Assembly (NCBI RefSeq): GCF_018919175.1
Contig: NZ_JAHLQL010000001.1
Coordinates: 1,612,001 to 1,676,000, forward strand
Length of the DNA stretch: 64,000 bases
Reading direction: 5' to 3'
Origin: Clostridium simiarum
Lineage (GTDB): Bacteria; Bacillota; Clostridia; Clostridiales; Clostridiaceae
Below are positions 36,787-45,602 of this stretch, one piece after another. Both the position numbers and the translations under genes were made by a program. The notes beneath the pieces were generated by a model. That model was not told the DNA's origin and ran no database searches. It was given only the letters and a program-made list of their open reading frames with translations. Positions within the stretch are counted from its first letter, which is position 1. Every line of letters begins with the position of its first letter.

Positions 36787-37995
36787 CTATCTAAAAAAAG
36801 GAAAAAATTCATCTGTTAGATTTTGAGGATAAACAGATAAAAATACAAAATCATATTTCTGTAATTTTACATACTCTACAATGTCTCCCTCATAGTATCT
36901 AGGATCTATTATATCTATTTGTGAACACAAAGAAGAAAAGAAAGCTATGGTTGGTACTATTAGGGAATCCTTTATAAAAGCCACTTTTAGCCCTTTAGGA
37001 TTTTCAAAATTATTTATTTTCACAAATGGTCGATTACCTAATAAATATGTAAAATATTTATCCGATTCGGCATTTAATAAATCTATGTCTGCATTAAAAG
37101 GATAAGCTAGCATTAGACTTTCTTCAAATCTTCCATTTAACTCAAATTTTTCTTTTTTAGAATCTGTATAATATCTATAATTTGTTTTAAATTTAGGATA
37201 AATTAAAGTAAAATCATCAATTCCTCCATATAGTTTTCCAGTTTTTCTTCCCATAGATCCAAGAAATGAATTGGGATACACAATAGTGTTATAATTATTG
37301 ATATCTCTGTAATAATGATTTTCATCTAAATGCATATTATATTTTTTATTCAATTGGTCAGTTAATTCACCAAATGCCCAAAAGGCTGTTTCAGTTCTCC
37401 AGTGATGATCTGTGTTAAAAAACAGCTGATCCTTTTGAATACCACTGTTTAAAATATTATCTCTAAAGTCAATATAACTTACACTATTTTCTTTAAGTTC
37501 ATTTAAAAACTCATTTGCTGTTTCATTACTATAAGAGTAAGGTATTCCTTTAGGAAATTGTGTGACTCCTTGTATGTATTTATCTGGAGTCATTAAATAA
37601 ACAAAATTAGAACCATTCTTTTGTACTTCATCAGAAAATTTAAAAACTCTCTTTGATAGTTCTTTTACCACCTTTGGACCATTTGCAAAATATGAGTAGT
37701 GCATTTTTCCCTCAGTATCTTTTACAACACTAAAGCTTGAAAAATCATTCTTATCCATAAGTTTTTGCATATACCCATATGTTTCGATAAACATACCTTT
37801 TTTAATTATCCTGTCATTTACTTTTCCATCTACTGCTGTGATGGTTTCCTTTAAACTCAATTTTTTATCCGCTGAATTCTTTATTTCACTTAACACTTCT
37901 TTACCAGAATAACTTATATTAAATGCAGAAAAAGTAAATAAAACCATTAAAAAAATAATTGTTGCTATGGACCGTACTTTAAAGAAAGTATTCAT
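36787..37995 (-). CDS. ccsI: DHHW/AlgX-like O-acetylation protein
   Basis: This is a 402-residue protein with one N-terminal helix (about residues 9-27) and an extracytoplasmic SGNH-like domain. The hallmark FNTDHHWRTETAFWAF is near residue 190. A possible catalytic Ser lies in FIKDSLIVPT, as in AlgJ/AlgX and WssI proteins that transfer acetyl groups to polysaccharide. It is the last gene after an MBOAT gene and a cellulose synthase pair, the order Z-A-B-H-I reported for the clostridial ccs operon. The symbol follows that order. GGAGG precedes the ATG. Confidence 0.75.
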   Translation of the reverse strand: MNTFFKVRSIATIIFLMVLFTFSAFNISYSGKEVLSEIKNSADKKLSLKETITAVDGKVNDRIIKKGMFIETYGYMQKLMDKNDFSSFSVVKDTEGKMHYSYFANGPKVVKELSKRVFKFSDEVQKNGSNFVYLMTPDKYIQGVTQFPKGIPYSYSNETANEFLNELKENSVSYIDFRDNILNSGIQKDQLFFNTDHHWRTETAFWAFGELTDQLNKKYNMHLDENHYYRDINNYNTIVYPNSFLGSMGRKTGKLYGGIDDFTLIYPKFKTNYRYYTDSKKEKFELNGRFEESLMLAYPFNADIDLLNAESDKYFTYLLGNRPFVKINNFENPKGLKVAFIKDSLIVPTIAFFSSLCSQIDIIDPRYYEGDIVEYVKLQKYDFVFLSVYPQNLTDEFFPFFR

Positions 37996-38149
37996 CTCTT
38001 TCCTCCTATAATAAGATTTATAGTCAGTTTTATACTAATTTGTAGTAAGTAACTTCACTACATCAGAAATCTTTAATATTGCTTTAAACTCATTTAATGT
38101 ATTTTTAATTCTTTATAAAAATCGTCTCATTTTATGACCAGTTCTTTCA

Positions 38150-39568
38150 CTAAAAATTAAAATAGATAAATGGATTATAACTTCCTGTTACCAAATATGT
38201 AACAGAAACAATAAATAACATAATCAAGGAAATTGGGTAAAGCATATGAAATATTAAATGGAATTTAGCTTTTTCAACAACATACTTATTTATCTTCTTT
38301 GCAATAGGCATACTAAAAACAATTGCACATAAGAAAAAAATAAAATATTCTTTCAGAAACATCCCTGTATAATCACTCCAAAAAACACCACTTCCACCAA
38401 ACATGGCTTTAAAATAGGAAGATGCCTCTTGAAGATTTGGTGACCTAAAAATCACCCACCCAAAATTAACCACCAATAAAGTATAGATATGTTTTAATAT
38501 ATTATGATTTTTAATTTTTTCAAACATAACAAAACGTTCAATGGTTAAAAAAACAAAGTTTAGCAGTCCCCAAAGAATAAATGTCCACTCCGCACCATGC
38601 CAAACCCCTGTAAGCACCCATACAATCAGCATATTTCTAATCATTATGTCTTTGTTTGAAACTCGAGAGCCACCTAGAGGAAAATAAACATATGTTTTAA
38701 ACCAATTTCCTAATGAAATATGCCACCTTCTCCAAAACTCACTTATAGATTTTGAAATGTATGGATAATTAAAGTTTTCTTCAAATTTAAAACCAAACAT
38801 TAGACCAAGTCCAATTGCCATATCCGAATAAGCAGAAAAATCAAAGAATATTTGGAATGTATAAGCTATGGAGCCAAGCCAAGCCAAGGATGCTGCAATA
38901 GAACCTTGCCCGCTCATAGTATAAATATAATCCGCCACAATTGCCATATTGTTAGAAATCATCACCTTTTTCCCTAATCCTATTATAAATCTACAAGTAC
39001 CAACAGAAAACTTTCTCCAGGTTTCTTTTCTGTTAAGCATTTGATCTGCTACAGTTTCATACTTAACAATAGGCCCTGCTATAAGTTGTGGGAAAAACAC
39101 AATATATAATCCTACATAAAATGGATTTTTTTGAACTTCTCCATCTTTACGATAAACATCTATAACATAAGACATAGCTTGAAATGTAAAAAATGAAATT
39201 CCTATAGGTAAGACAATATTAGGTATAGAAATTGGCTTACTTAAAAAGGAGTTTAGATTTCTTAATGTAAATGTTAAATATTTAAATACAAATAAAATCC
39301 CTATATTACATATACACATAAGTATTAAACAAATTCTTGCTTTGCTTTTTTCTTCTCTGTACCTATCTACAAATAACCCAAATATGTAATTCATTATAAT
39401 GGAAATTACCATAATAATTATAAATTTAGGTTCTCCCCATGCATAAAAGAACAAACTACTAATTAGTAATATAAAATTTTGAATTTTTCTACTAAACCCA
39501 AAAGCATAATATAATATTAGAATAATTGGTAAAAAGTAAAATATAAAAATTATGCTTGAAAATAACAA
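38150..39568 (-). CDS. ccsH: MBOAT family O-acyltransferase (AlgI/WssH-like)
   Basis: This is a 472-residue membrane protein with about ten helices. SISEFWRRWHISLGNWFKTYVYFPLGGSR is the AlgI/DltB signature, and the catalytic His lies in LTGVWHGAEWTFILWG. It should carry acetyl groups across the membrane for the DHHW protein that follows. It starts with TTG at 39568, seven bases after GGAGG; no ATG near the start has a better site. A 150-base gap separates it from the DHHW gene. Confidence 0.88.
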   Translation of the reverse strand: MLFSSIIFIFYFLPIILILYYAFGFSRKIQNFILLISSLFFYAWGEPKFIIIMVISIIMNYIFGLFVDRYREEKSKARICLILMCICNIGILFVFKYLTFTLRNLNSFLSKPISIPNIVLPIGISFFTFQAMSYVIDVYRKDGEVQKNPFYVGLYIVFFPQLIAGPIVKYETVADQMLNRKETWRKFSVGTCRFIIGLGKKVMISNNMAIVADYIYTMSGQGSIAASLAWLGSIAYTFQIFFDFSAYSDMAIGLGLMFGFKFEENFNYPYISKSISEFWRRWHISLGNWFKTYVYFPLGGSRVSNKDIMIRNMLIVWVLTGVWHGAEWTFILWGLLNFVFLTIERFVMFEKIKNHNILKHIYTLLVVNFGWVIFRSPNLQEASSYFKAMFGGSGVFWSDYTGMFLKEYFIFFLCAIVFSMPIAKKINKYVVEKAKFHLIFHMLYPISLIMLFIVSVTYLVTGSYNPFIYFNF

Positions 39569-39600
39569 AATATAGCCTCCTTTCCTAGAAGATTATTTGC

Positions 39601-40677
39601 CTACTTTCTCCAATATAGATATAAAGCAAAACACCCCAAACAAATTAAAGTAAAAAAAACCTGAACATATGGCACACTATTCTCTATAAAAAGTATCTTT
39701 TCCATACTTTGAACTGCTGGCGAAATACTTGGTTCCACTAATCCATAGGGAATACCATTCTCATCCTTTTTATTAACAGTCCAAGATTCCACTAACAACA
39801 CTGTTTTTTCTAATTTTAGCTGTTCTCCTACATGGATGTATAAATCAATTTCACCTGGCATTGCTTTATCTTTTACTTTTAACACCCCTTGCTCTGATAT
39901 GCTTACATCCTTATATTTTTCTTTAAGGTAAAATTTAATTTTTAAATCTTCTGATTGACCCTGAAGACTATAGGGAGATATTCCTTCACCTAATACTGGT
40001 ATTTGTACTTTCTCATCTCCTACAATCCTTATATTTTGTAAGTCTTCAAATGTTTTTGTCTCCTCTTTTGAAAGTAGAGTAACTTCATTTATAATTATAC
40101 TATTATCCTTCTCATTAGATGGAGTCAGTGTAATTCCCCAACCACTAATATTAGAGAGCATTCTCTCCTCTAGCAACTCTTCTTTATCTTCACCTATGAA
40201 ATCATCAAACTTAGCATAAATTTTCCCTTTAAATCCTGGAGGAATTTCTATACCACCCTGTAGCTTTTTACTTAATACAAATATTTTTGTATCTATCTTT
40301 TCTATAAGTGCAACTGAATCTTCTTTTAATTTGAATTTATGTTGTGGGGTACTTTCTATATGTAAGTCTATTTTTTGATAACTACTACTTTTATTTTCCA
40401 TTTGTATAGACAACATATAAAAATCTGCCCAATTGTCCTTTTCATTTTGATAAATATATAAATATGCTTCTTCATTAAGTGTTGGATTTTGGGTATTAAT
40501 CATTACTCCTTCATCTTCTTCTGAGATAGTGACATTTAAGTTTCCTTCTATTATCTTAAAGGATAACTTTAAATCCTTGGCATTTGCTGCTGCACTTATA
40601 GGAATGGTAGTAATTAAAAATAGTAGTACTAAAATTAAAGACTTAAAGTAAGTACTCAATGTTTTTTTATTCTTCAT
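39601..40677 (-). CDS. ccsB: CcsB-like cellulose synthase accessory protein
   Basis: This is a 358-residue protein with a signal-type helix (about residues 12-30) and a C-terminal membrane helix (about 335-355). Between them is a beta-rich extracytoplasmic domain with Glu/Asp-rich strands. I see no catalytic motif. It sits where BcsB lies in cellulose operons, directly after the synthase gene and joined to it by an 11-base gap. It is much shorter than enterobacterial BcsB, as reported for clostridial CcsB. It probably guides the growing chain out of the synthase. The assignment rests on position and topology. Confidence 0.65.
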   Translation of the reverse strand: MKNKKTLSTYFKSLILVLLFLITTIPISAAANAKDLKLSFKIIEGNLNVTISEEDEGVMINTQNPTLNEEAYLYIYQNEKDNWADFYMLSIQMENKSSSYQKIDLHIESTPQHKFKLKEDSVALIEKIDTKIFVLSKKLQGGIEIPPGFKGKIYAKFDDFIGEDKEELLEERMLSNISGWGITLTPSNEKDNSIIINEVTLLSKEETKTFEDLQNIRIVGDEKVQIPVLGEGISPYSLQGQSEDLKIKFYLKEKYKDVSISEQGVLKVKDKAMPGEIDLYIHVGEQLKLEKTVLLVESWTVNKKDENGIPYGLVEPSISPAVQSMEKILFIENSVPYVQVFFTLICLGCFALYLYWRK

Positions 40678-40688
40678 TATTGCACCCC

Positions 40689-42995
40689 TTACACATGCTC
40701 CATTTGATCAAACTCATCATTGTCTTTTTTATATTCTTCTTCCCATGATTTTGGCAGTTCCTTTTTTTCTAATAACCAACTATTTATTTTTTCTCTATTA
40801 CCTACAGTTTTTATAATTTCTTTAATATTATCTACTTTGTACAAAACGCCTCTTTCATTGATATTACCATCACATAAACTACATTCTAAAATAATATCAT
40901 CAATGATTGGTAATGAGATCCTTTGCACAAAGTTCTTTGTGCTTTCAAACTTTAATAAAACATATTGATAATTGAAATTTATTAACTTTAGTTTTCCTAC
41001 GTCTTCTATATTTATTTCATAATTCAAACTAACTCTAGGACTTTTTCTTGATAAACTTATTGTTTTTTTCATACGTTTTACTACATTAACTTGCAAGTCA
41101 TCAAAAAAACCTAATGTTTCTTCTATAGTTTGAGGAAAAGTTGGAATTCTATCATGTACGATGCACATCCACTGATTTTTCTGGTCTTCTTCAATAGATG
41201 TAATATATGCTGCATATTTCCACTTAGAGTTTACTTCATTTATAGTTACTATTTTGGCTTTCATCTTGGATATGTATATTTCACTTCCTAATTCTTCTTT
41301 AAATTCTACTGTAAATTCTTCTTCTGGTGAAATATATTCAGGCATATCTAATATAAATGCAAAGCCTTCTTCGGAAATATCTGTAGTTTTACAATATATA
41401 ACATAAGAGTCTTGCTGAATTTTACAGTTAACGCTAGCTATAAATCGTTCTGATTTCCTTAGCTGTTGTCGACCTGCTATGAATATTGTAGCCATAACAA
41501 GGTTAAATAAATTTTTAATCAACCAAAATAAAACAACGGAATATGTCATTGAATTCATTTGAAAAATAGATACAATCATTTTATTTACACCAATTAATGA
41601 CAATGCTATATAAATGCAATAAGGCAAAACTTGTAAGATTTTATATGTTTTATTTTCTTCTGCCTTATCCTTTTTAGTAACTAAAAATTTATTTTTGGAT
41701 ATACCAAATGTTTCTAAAATAACAGCTATCATTAAAGGTTGAAATAGTGCAGTTTCATATATATTAGTCCATCTTGTATTTCTTATATTTTTTGAAAAAG
41801 TTTTAAGTGATGCATTGCTTAAAAGATACATTGGCAACCAAAATATTAATACCTCAAGGAGGGTGCACTTAACTACAATTATATTGAAAACAGAAAACAG
41901 TATAGGTGCCATTATATATACAAACTGCTTTATGCTTGCATACCAATAAGTAATTGAGGATATATAACTTATTTTTTGCCAAAACCCAAGACCTTTTTTA
42001 AATAAAATATTTAGACGTCTACCTGTCTGAATACACCCCCTAGCCCATCTTTCACGCTGTTTTATAAGGCTTTTTAGATCACTTGGAGATAACCCAGATG
42101 CATATACTTCTGGAGTAGCATAGCATCTATAGCCTTTACTTTGTATTAAAATCCCTGTTGCAAAGTCTTCAGTAATGGAGTTAGTATAAAATCCACCAAC
42201 TTCATTTAAGGCTTCCCTAGAAAGTACAGTGTTGCTACCACCATAAATCACCGAATTTGTTTTATTTCTAGCCACTTGAACATCTCTATAAAAGTAATCT
42301 TGTTCGTTTGGAATTCTACTTTCAGAGTAAAGATTAAATTGAAATAAATCTGGATTATAAAAACTTTGAGGTGTTTGCACGAATCCAATTTTTTCATATT
42401 CCTCTTTTTCACCATTGCTTTTTGCCTGTTCATTTTTTAAAAAATATGGAACAGTTGCCATTAAAAAATCATGCATTGGTATCATATCAGCATCAAATGT
42501 TGCTATCAAGGGAGATGTAGTGTTATTTAGTGCATTATTTAAATTCCCTGCTTTAGCACCTGTTCTTTCTACACGAGAAATGTAATTAACTCCCATTTTC
42601 TCTGCCATAAGACGCATTTCATCTCGATTACCATCATCGCATACATATATATGTACTTTGTTCTTATTAGGATACTGCATATGAATACATCCATTTATGG
42701 TCTTTTGTACAAGTTCCACAGGCTCATTGTAGCTTGATACTAAAACATCAATATCCGGATATAATTCTTCATTTATGATTGGTCTTTCATGATATTCAAT
42801 GTTTGACATCCCATAGTAATGTACAAACATCTCCATCATTCCTATTATTTCTACTACAAGCAATATGATTGCAGCAATGAGCGAAGTCTTACCATAGCCT
42901 TTTGGAATAGTAAAAAAAATCCTCCACAAAATATAAATTATATTCGATATTATAGTCAATATTATTAATGTTTTTTTTGAAATATACTTTCTCAT
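40689..42995 (-). CDS. ccsA: cellulose synthase catalytic subunit with tandem PilZ-like domains
   Basis: This is a 768-residue inner-membrane glycosyltransferase (GT2) that polymerises UDP-glucose. Two helices are followed by the catalytic domain: the first Asp in YVCDDGNR, the DxD in TFDADMIP, the TED motif, and QRERW near residue 311. Several helices follow (near 340-505). A PilZ domain begins with RKSER (513-517) and DISEEG (539-544), the c-di-GMP-binding pair. A second similar stretch begins with RKSPR (650-654) but lacks the DxSxxG motif. It starts 5 bases after the GH5 stop. Activity should depend on c-di-GMP. Confidence 0.9.
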   Translation of the reverse strand: MRKYISKKTLIILTIISNIIYILWRIFFTIPKGYGKTSLIAAIILLVVEIIGMMEMFVHYYGMSNIEYHERPIINEELYPDIDVLVSSYNEPVELVQKTINGCIHMQYPNKNKVHIYVCDDGNRDEMRLMAEKMGVNYISRVERTGAKAGNLNNALNNTTSPLIATFDADMIPMHDFLMATVPYFLKNEQAKSNGEKEEYEKIGFVQTPQSFYNPDLFQFNLYSESRIPNEQDYFYRDVQVARNKTNSVIYGGSNTVLSREALNEVGGFYTNSITEDFATGILIQSKGYRCYATPEVYASGLSPSDLKSLIKQRERWARGCIQTGRRLNILFKKGLGFWQKISYISSITYWYASIKQFVYIMAPILFSVFNIIVVKCTLLEVLIFWLPMYLLSNASLKTFSKNIRNTRWTNIYETALFQPLMIAVILETFGISKNKFLVTKKDKAEENKTYKILQVLPYCIYIALSLIGVNKMIVSIFQMNSMTYSVVLFWLIKNLFNLVMATIFIAGRQQLRKSERFIASVNCKIQQDSYVIYCKTTDISEEGFAFILDMPEYISPEEEFTVEFKEELGSEIYISKMKAKIVTINEVNSKWKYAAYITSIEEDQKNQWMCIVHDRIPTFPQTIEETLGFFDDLQVNVVKRMKKTISLSRKSPRVSLNYEINIEDVGKLKLINFNYQYVLLKFESTKNFVQRISLPIIDDIILECSLCDGNINERGVLYKVDNIKEIIKTVGNREKINSWLLEKKELPKSWEEEYKKDNDEFDQMEHV

Positions 42996-42999
42996 ATAC

Positions 43000-44031
43000 T
43001 CACCTTTCCTGGATCAAGGATTTTAACATTATTTCATCCCAACTTTCATTCTTAGCATCATATATACCAAATCCAGATGCTAATTCCCAGTAAGCCCAGG
43101 CAAAATTACGTTTTTCTGCCTCTTCTCGAACTGCCTTTATCCAAAATTCTCTTGATGATCTTGGAGCCTCTTTTGTTACGCCAAACTCACCCAAGAAAAT
43201 TGGAACTTGATTTTTATTTGCCCATTTTTCTACCTTATTAAAGCGTTCTTCAAGATATCTTAACTGCTCTTCTGTTCCTTTCCAAGTGATATTATGTAGA
43301 TTTTCAAATCCTTTATGATAAATATTTCCTTGAAAGCAAAAGTCATTTGGCTCATAATAATGAAAGGACACCATTATATTATTATCTCTTGGAATCTTTA
43401 GCTGTTCTAAATAATCAATTTGGTAATAATTACATGGACCAACAATCAGTGTTCTTTTATAATTGGTCTTTCGGATAACTTTTACACACTTTTTAATATA
43501 TTCATTTAATAATTGTGGGGACAAATTACCCATTGGTTCGTTTAAGAGTTCAAAAACCAGCTCTTTTGGATATTTCCTGTACCTATAAGCTATCTGCTCC
43601 CAGATTCTCAAAAACTTTTCTTCCTGCTCTTCAGGTTCCTCCATCATTTGTGTAAAATGGTGGAAATCTAGCACTACAATCAACCCTTTATCTAGAGCAT
43701 ATTGAATATGTCCATCTATCTTTTGGAAAAATTCCTGGTCAATGGTATAATTTTTATCATCTTTAGTATAATCTGAAAACCTAACAGGAATACGGACTGT
43801 ATCAAATCCCACAGCTTTAATATCATCAAAATACTTATTAATAAGTGTTACATCCCAAGGAAAATCTTTTGGGGCTTCAAGTGCATTTCCTATGTTAATT
43901 CCTCTATTCATTTTAACTAACTGTCTCTTTGGTCTTTTTATTTTTATAAATTGCATAGCAACTAACGTGGTAAATATTATAAAAATCGCCAAAAATATCA
44001 TACGTGGTTTTTTAATCATATTAAAATTCAT
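43000..44031 (-). CDS. ccsZ: membrane-anchored GH5 endoglucanase
   Basis: This is a 343-residue cellulase-fold enzyme. It has an N-terminal anchor helix (about residues 9-27) and the GH5 order of motifs. RGINIGNALEAP leads; VVLDFHHF and FELLNEPMGNL (acid/base Glu) follow, and FLGEFGVTK holds the nucleophile Glu. It is the first gene of the cluster and corresponds to CcsZ, which trims the nascent polymer much as BcsZ does elsewhere. GAAAGGAT precedes the ATG. A promoter lies about 70 bases upstream. Confidence 0.88.
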   Translation of the reverse strand: MNFNMIKKPRMIFLAIFIIFTTLVAMQFIKIKRPKRQLVKMNRGINIGNALEAPKDFPWDVTLINKYFDDIKAVGFDTVRIPVRFSDYTKDDKNYTIDQEFFQKIDGHIQYALDKGLIVVLDFHHFTQMMEEPEEQEEKFLRIWEQIAYRYRKYPKELVFELLNEPMGNLSPQLLNEYIKKCVKVIRKTNYKRTLIVGPCNYYQIDYLEQLKIPRDNNIMVSFHYYEPNDFCFQGNIYHKGFENLHNITWKGTEEQLRYLEERFNKVEKWANKNQVPIFLGEFGVTKEAPRSSREFWIKAVREEAEKRNFAWAYWELASGFGIYDAKNESWDEIMLKSLIQER

Positions 44032-44099
44032 ATCCTTTCATATTGGTTTTTTCAATATATACCAAATAATCAATTTATGAACAAATATATGCTTTATAC

Positions 44100-44128
44100 A
44101 TTGTATCAAATAAAAAGTATAAAAACAA
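44100..44128 (-). promoter_or_regulatory. candidate ccs operon promoter
   Basis: On the minus strand, TTGTTT and TACAAT are separated by exactly 17 bases, about 70 bases before the ccsZ start. A small ATATTG/CAATAT inverted repeat lies between the promoter and the gene. I saw no c-di-GMP riboswitch pattern here. Confidence 0.5.
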
Positions 44129-44177
44129 TGCTACTATAATTACCAAAATACACAATTTATGGAATATCTCAATAAAA

Positions 44178-44220
44178 AAATAGCCTTCCAAAAGCCAATT
44201 AAACTTTTAGAAGGCTATTT
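44178..44220 (-). terminator. terminator of the second GH4 gene
   Basis: AAATAGCCTTC-AAAAG and CTTTT-AAGGCTATTT arms are followed on the minus strand by TTTTTTTATT. It insulates the ccs genes from the PTS-GH4 set. Confidence 0.85.
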
Positions 44221-44229
44221 TATTATATA

Positions 44230-45552
44230 TTAACTTAAGTGCCAATAATCCTTATTTTTATCCATTAAATCATCTAATACCGCCTTTGCCTTTTCTGGAT
44301 TTACAATGGCTCTATTTAGAGTTAATGCCTGTAATGCTTTAGTATAATTCTTCTCTAAGAATGCTTCAACTGTAAGTAGTTCATAGGCATGTTGTCCTTC
44401 CATTAAACCTTTATAAAATGGCTTTATTTCTCCATATTTATAAGGATTAGCTCCATTTTTTCCTACAGTTCCAGAAACTTCAACTATAGCATCTTTACTA
44501 AAGTTAGTTATGATATCATTATTTCTACTCATAAGGATAAATTCATTATGAAGATCATATGCTATTGATTCAGCAAGTTCAATCATTAAGTCACCAAATA
44601 CACTATTTGTTATTATTTCTATATCTTCAACTGAATCAGTATTGGTAGCTTTAGAACATATATCCCAAACTTCCTTTTCTCTTGAATCCTTTGCTTCATC
44701 TGCTCTAGTATAGTTCGGATCACTTTCAGCTACTATTTCTTCAGCGAAGAAATAGTATTGAAGATAGGTTGTTGGAATATATTCATCAAAGAAGTTCATA
44801 TATTTATTTACTCTTAAGTAAGTATCTAGCCAAGATTTAGAACGTTGTTCTGCGTTATATGGCTTAAAGTCATAATCTCTTAAATAAGTTCTTAACTGAT
44901 CAAAATAATCTTTTCCATCAATGTCTTTAAGCTCTGTAAACCATCCAAAGTGATTTAACCCAAAATAAGTAGCTCTTAAATTCTTTTGCTCAACTCCTAA
45001 AATCTTTGCATAAGATCTCATAAGTGAGTATGGTTGATCACATAAATTTAATATTCTCTTATCATCTGGGAATACTTTATCTAAACCTAATGCCACTATT
45101 GCAGCTGGATTTGTATAATTTAATATCCAGGTATCTTTTGAATGTTTACGTACTTGATTTACCATTTCAATCATTGCTCCAAGAGATCTCATTCCATAAG
45201 CAAATCCTCCTGGTCCACAAGTTTCTTGTCCTACTAACCCGTATTTTAGAGGAATCTTTTCGTCAAGGCTTCTCATTTCATTTTTACCTACACGCATTTG
45301 ACAAAATACAAAATCAGTTCTTTCATATGCAACATCTGGATCAGTAGTAAAAATAACTTCTGTTTCCTTACAATAAGTTTTTAATACTAATCTAATGTAG
45401 TCTTCCATTAATGATGTTCTTTCACTGTCTATATCATAAAATATGATTTTTTTTAGTGGAAATCTATCTTTTAACTTTACCAAACTTCCTACTAACGCTG
45501 GAGTTCTAGCGCTTCCTGCTCCAGTTATTGTGATTATATTGCTACTTCTCAT
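44230..45552 (-). CDS. GH4 family 6-phospho-glycosidase with CDQP signature
   Basis: This is a 440-residue NAD/Mn-dependent GH4 enzyme, paralogous to the one at 13986-15320. The Rossmann loop is GAGSARTP, the metal Cys is in [16 protein letters not shown], and the metal His in FGLNHFGWF. The specificity signature reads NLCDQP; 6-phospho-alpha-glucosidases usually show CDMP there. The Gln may mark a different aglycone or sugar. It follows its PTS gene by about 50 bases and is terminated by a strong hairpin. CGGAGGG precedes the ATG. Confidence 0.88.
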   Translation of the reverse strand: MRSSNIITITGAGSARTPALVGSLVKLKDRFPLKKIIFYDIDSERTSLMEDYIRLVLKTYCKETEVIFTTDPDVAYERTDFVFCQMRVGKNEMRSLDEKIPLKYGLVGQETCGPGGFAYGMRSLGAMIEMVNQVRKHSKDTWILNYTNPAAIVALGLDKVFPDDKRILNLCDQPYSLMRSYAKILGVEQKNLRATYFGLNHFGWFTELKDIDGKDYFDQLRTYLRDYDFKPYNAEQRSKSWLDTYLRVNKYMNFFDEYIPTTYLQYYFFAEEIVAESDPNYTRADEAKDSREKEVWDICSKATNTDSVEDIEIITNSVFGDLMIELAESIAYDLHNEFILMSRNNDIITNFSKDAIVEVSGTVGKNGANPYKYGEIKPFYKGLMEGQHAYELLTVEAFLEKNYTKALQALTLNRAIVNPEKAKAVLDDLMDKNKDYWHLS

Positions 45553-45602
45553 TCTCTATCCCTCCGCTGTATTATAAATCTATTTATTGTATAACTTCTA
45601 AA

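Noticed and set aside
44040-44180. c-di-GMP riboswitch before the ccs genes
   Set aside because: The expected GEMM words (such as CACAGGGCAAA and GACGCAAAGC) are absent; only a promoter and a small inverted repeat are visible.
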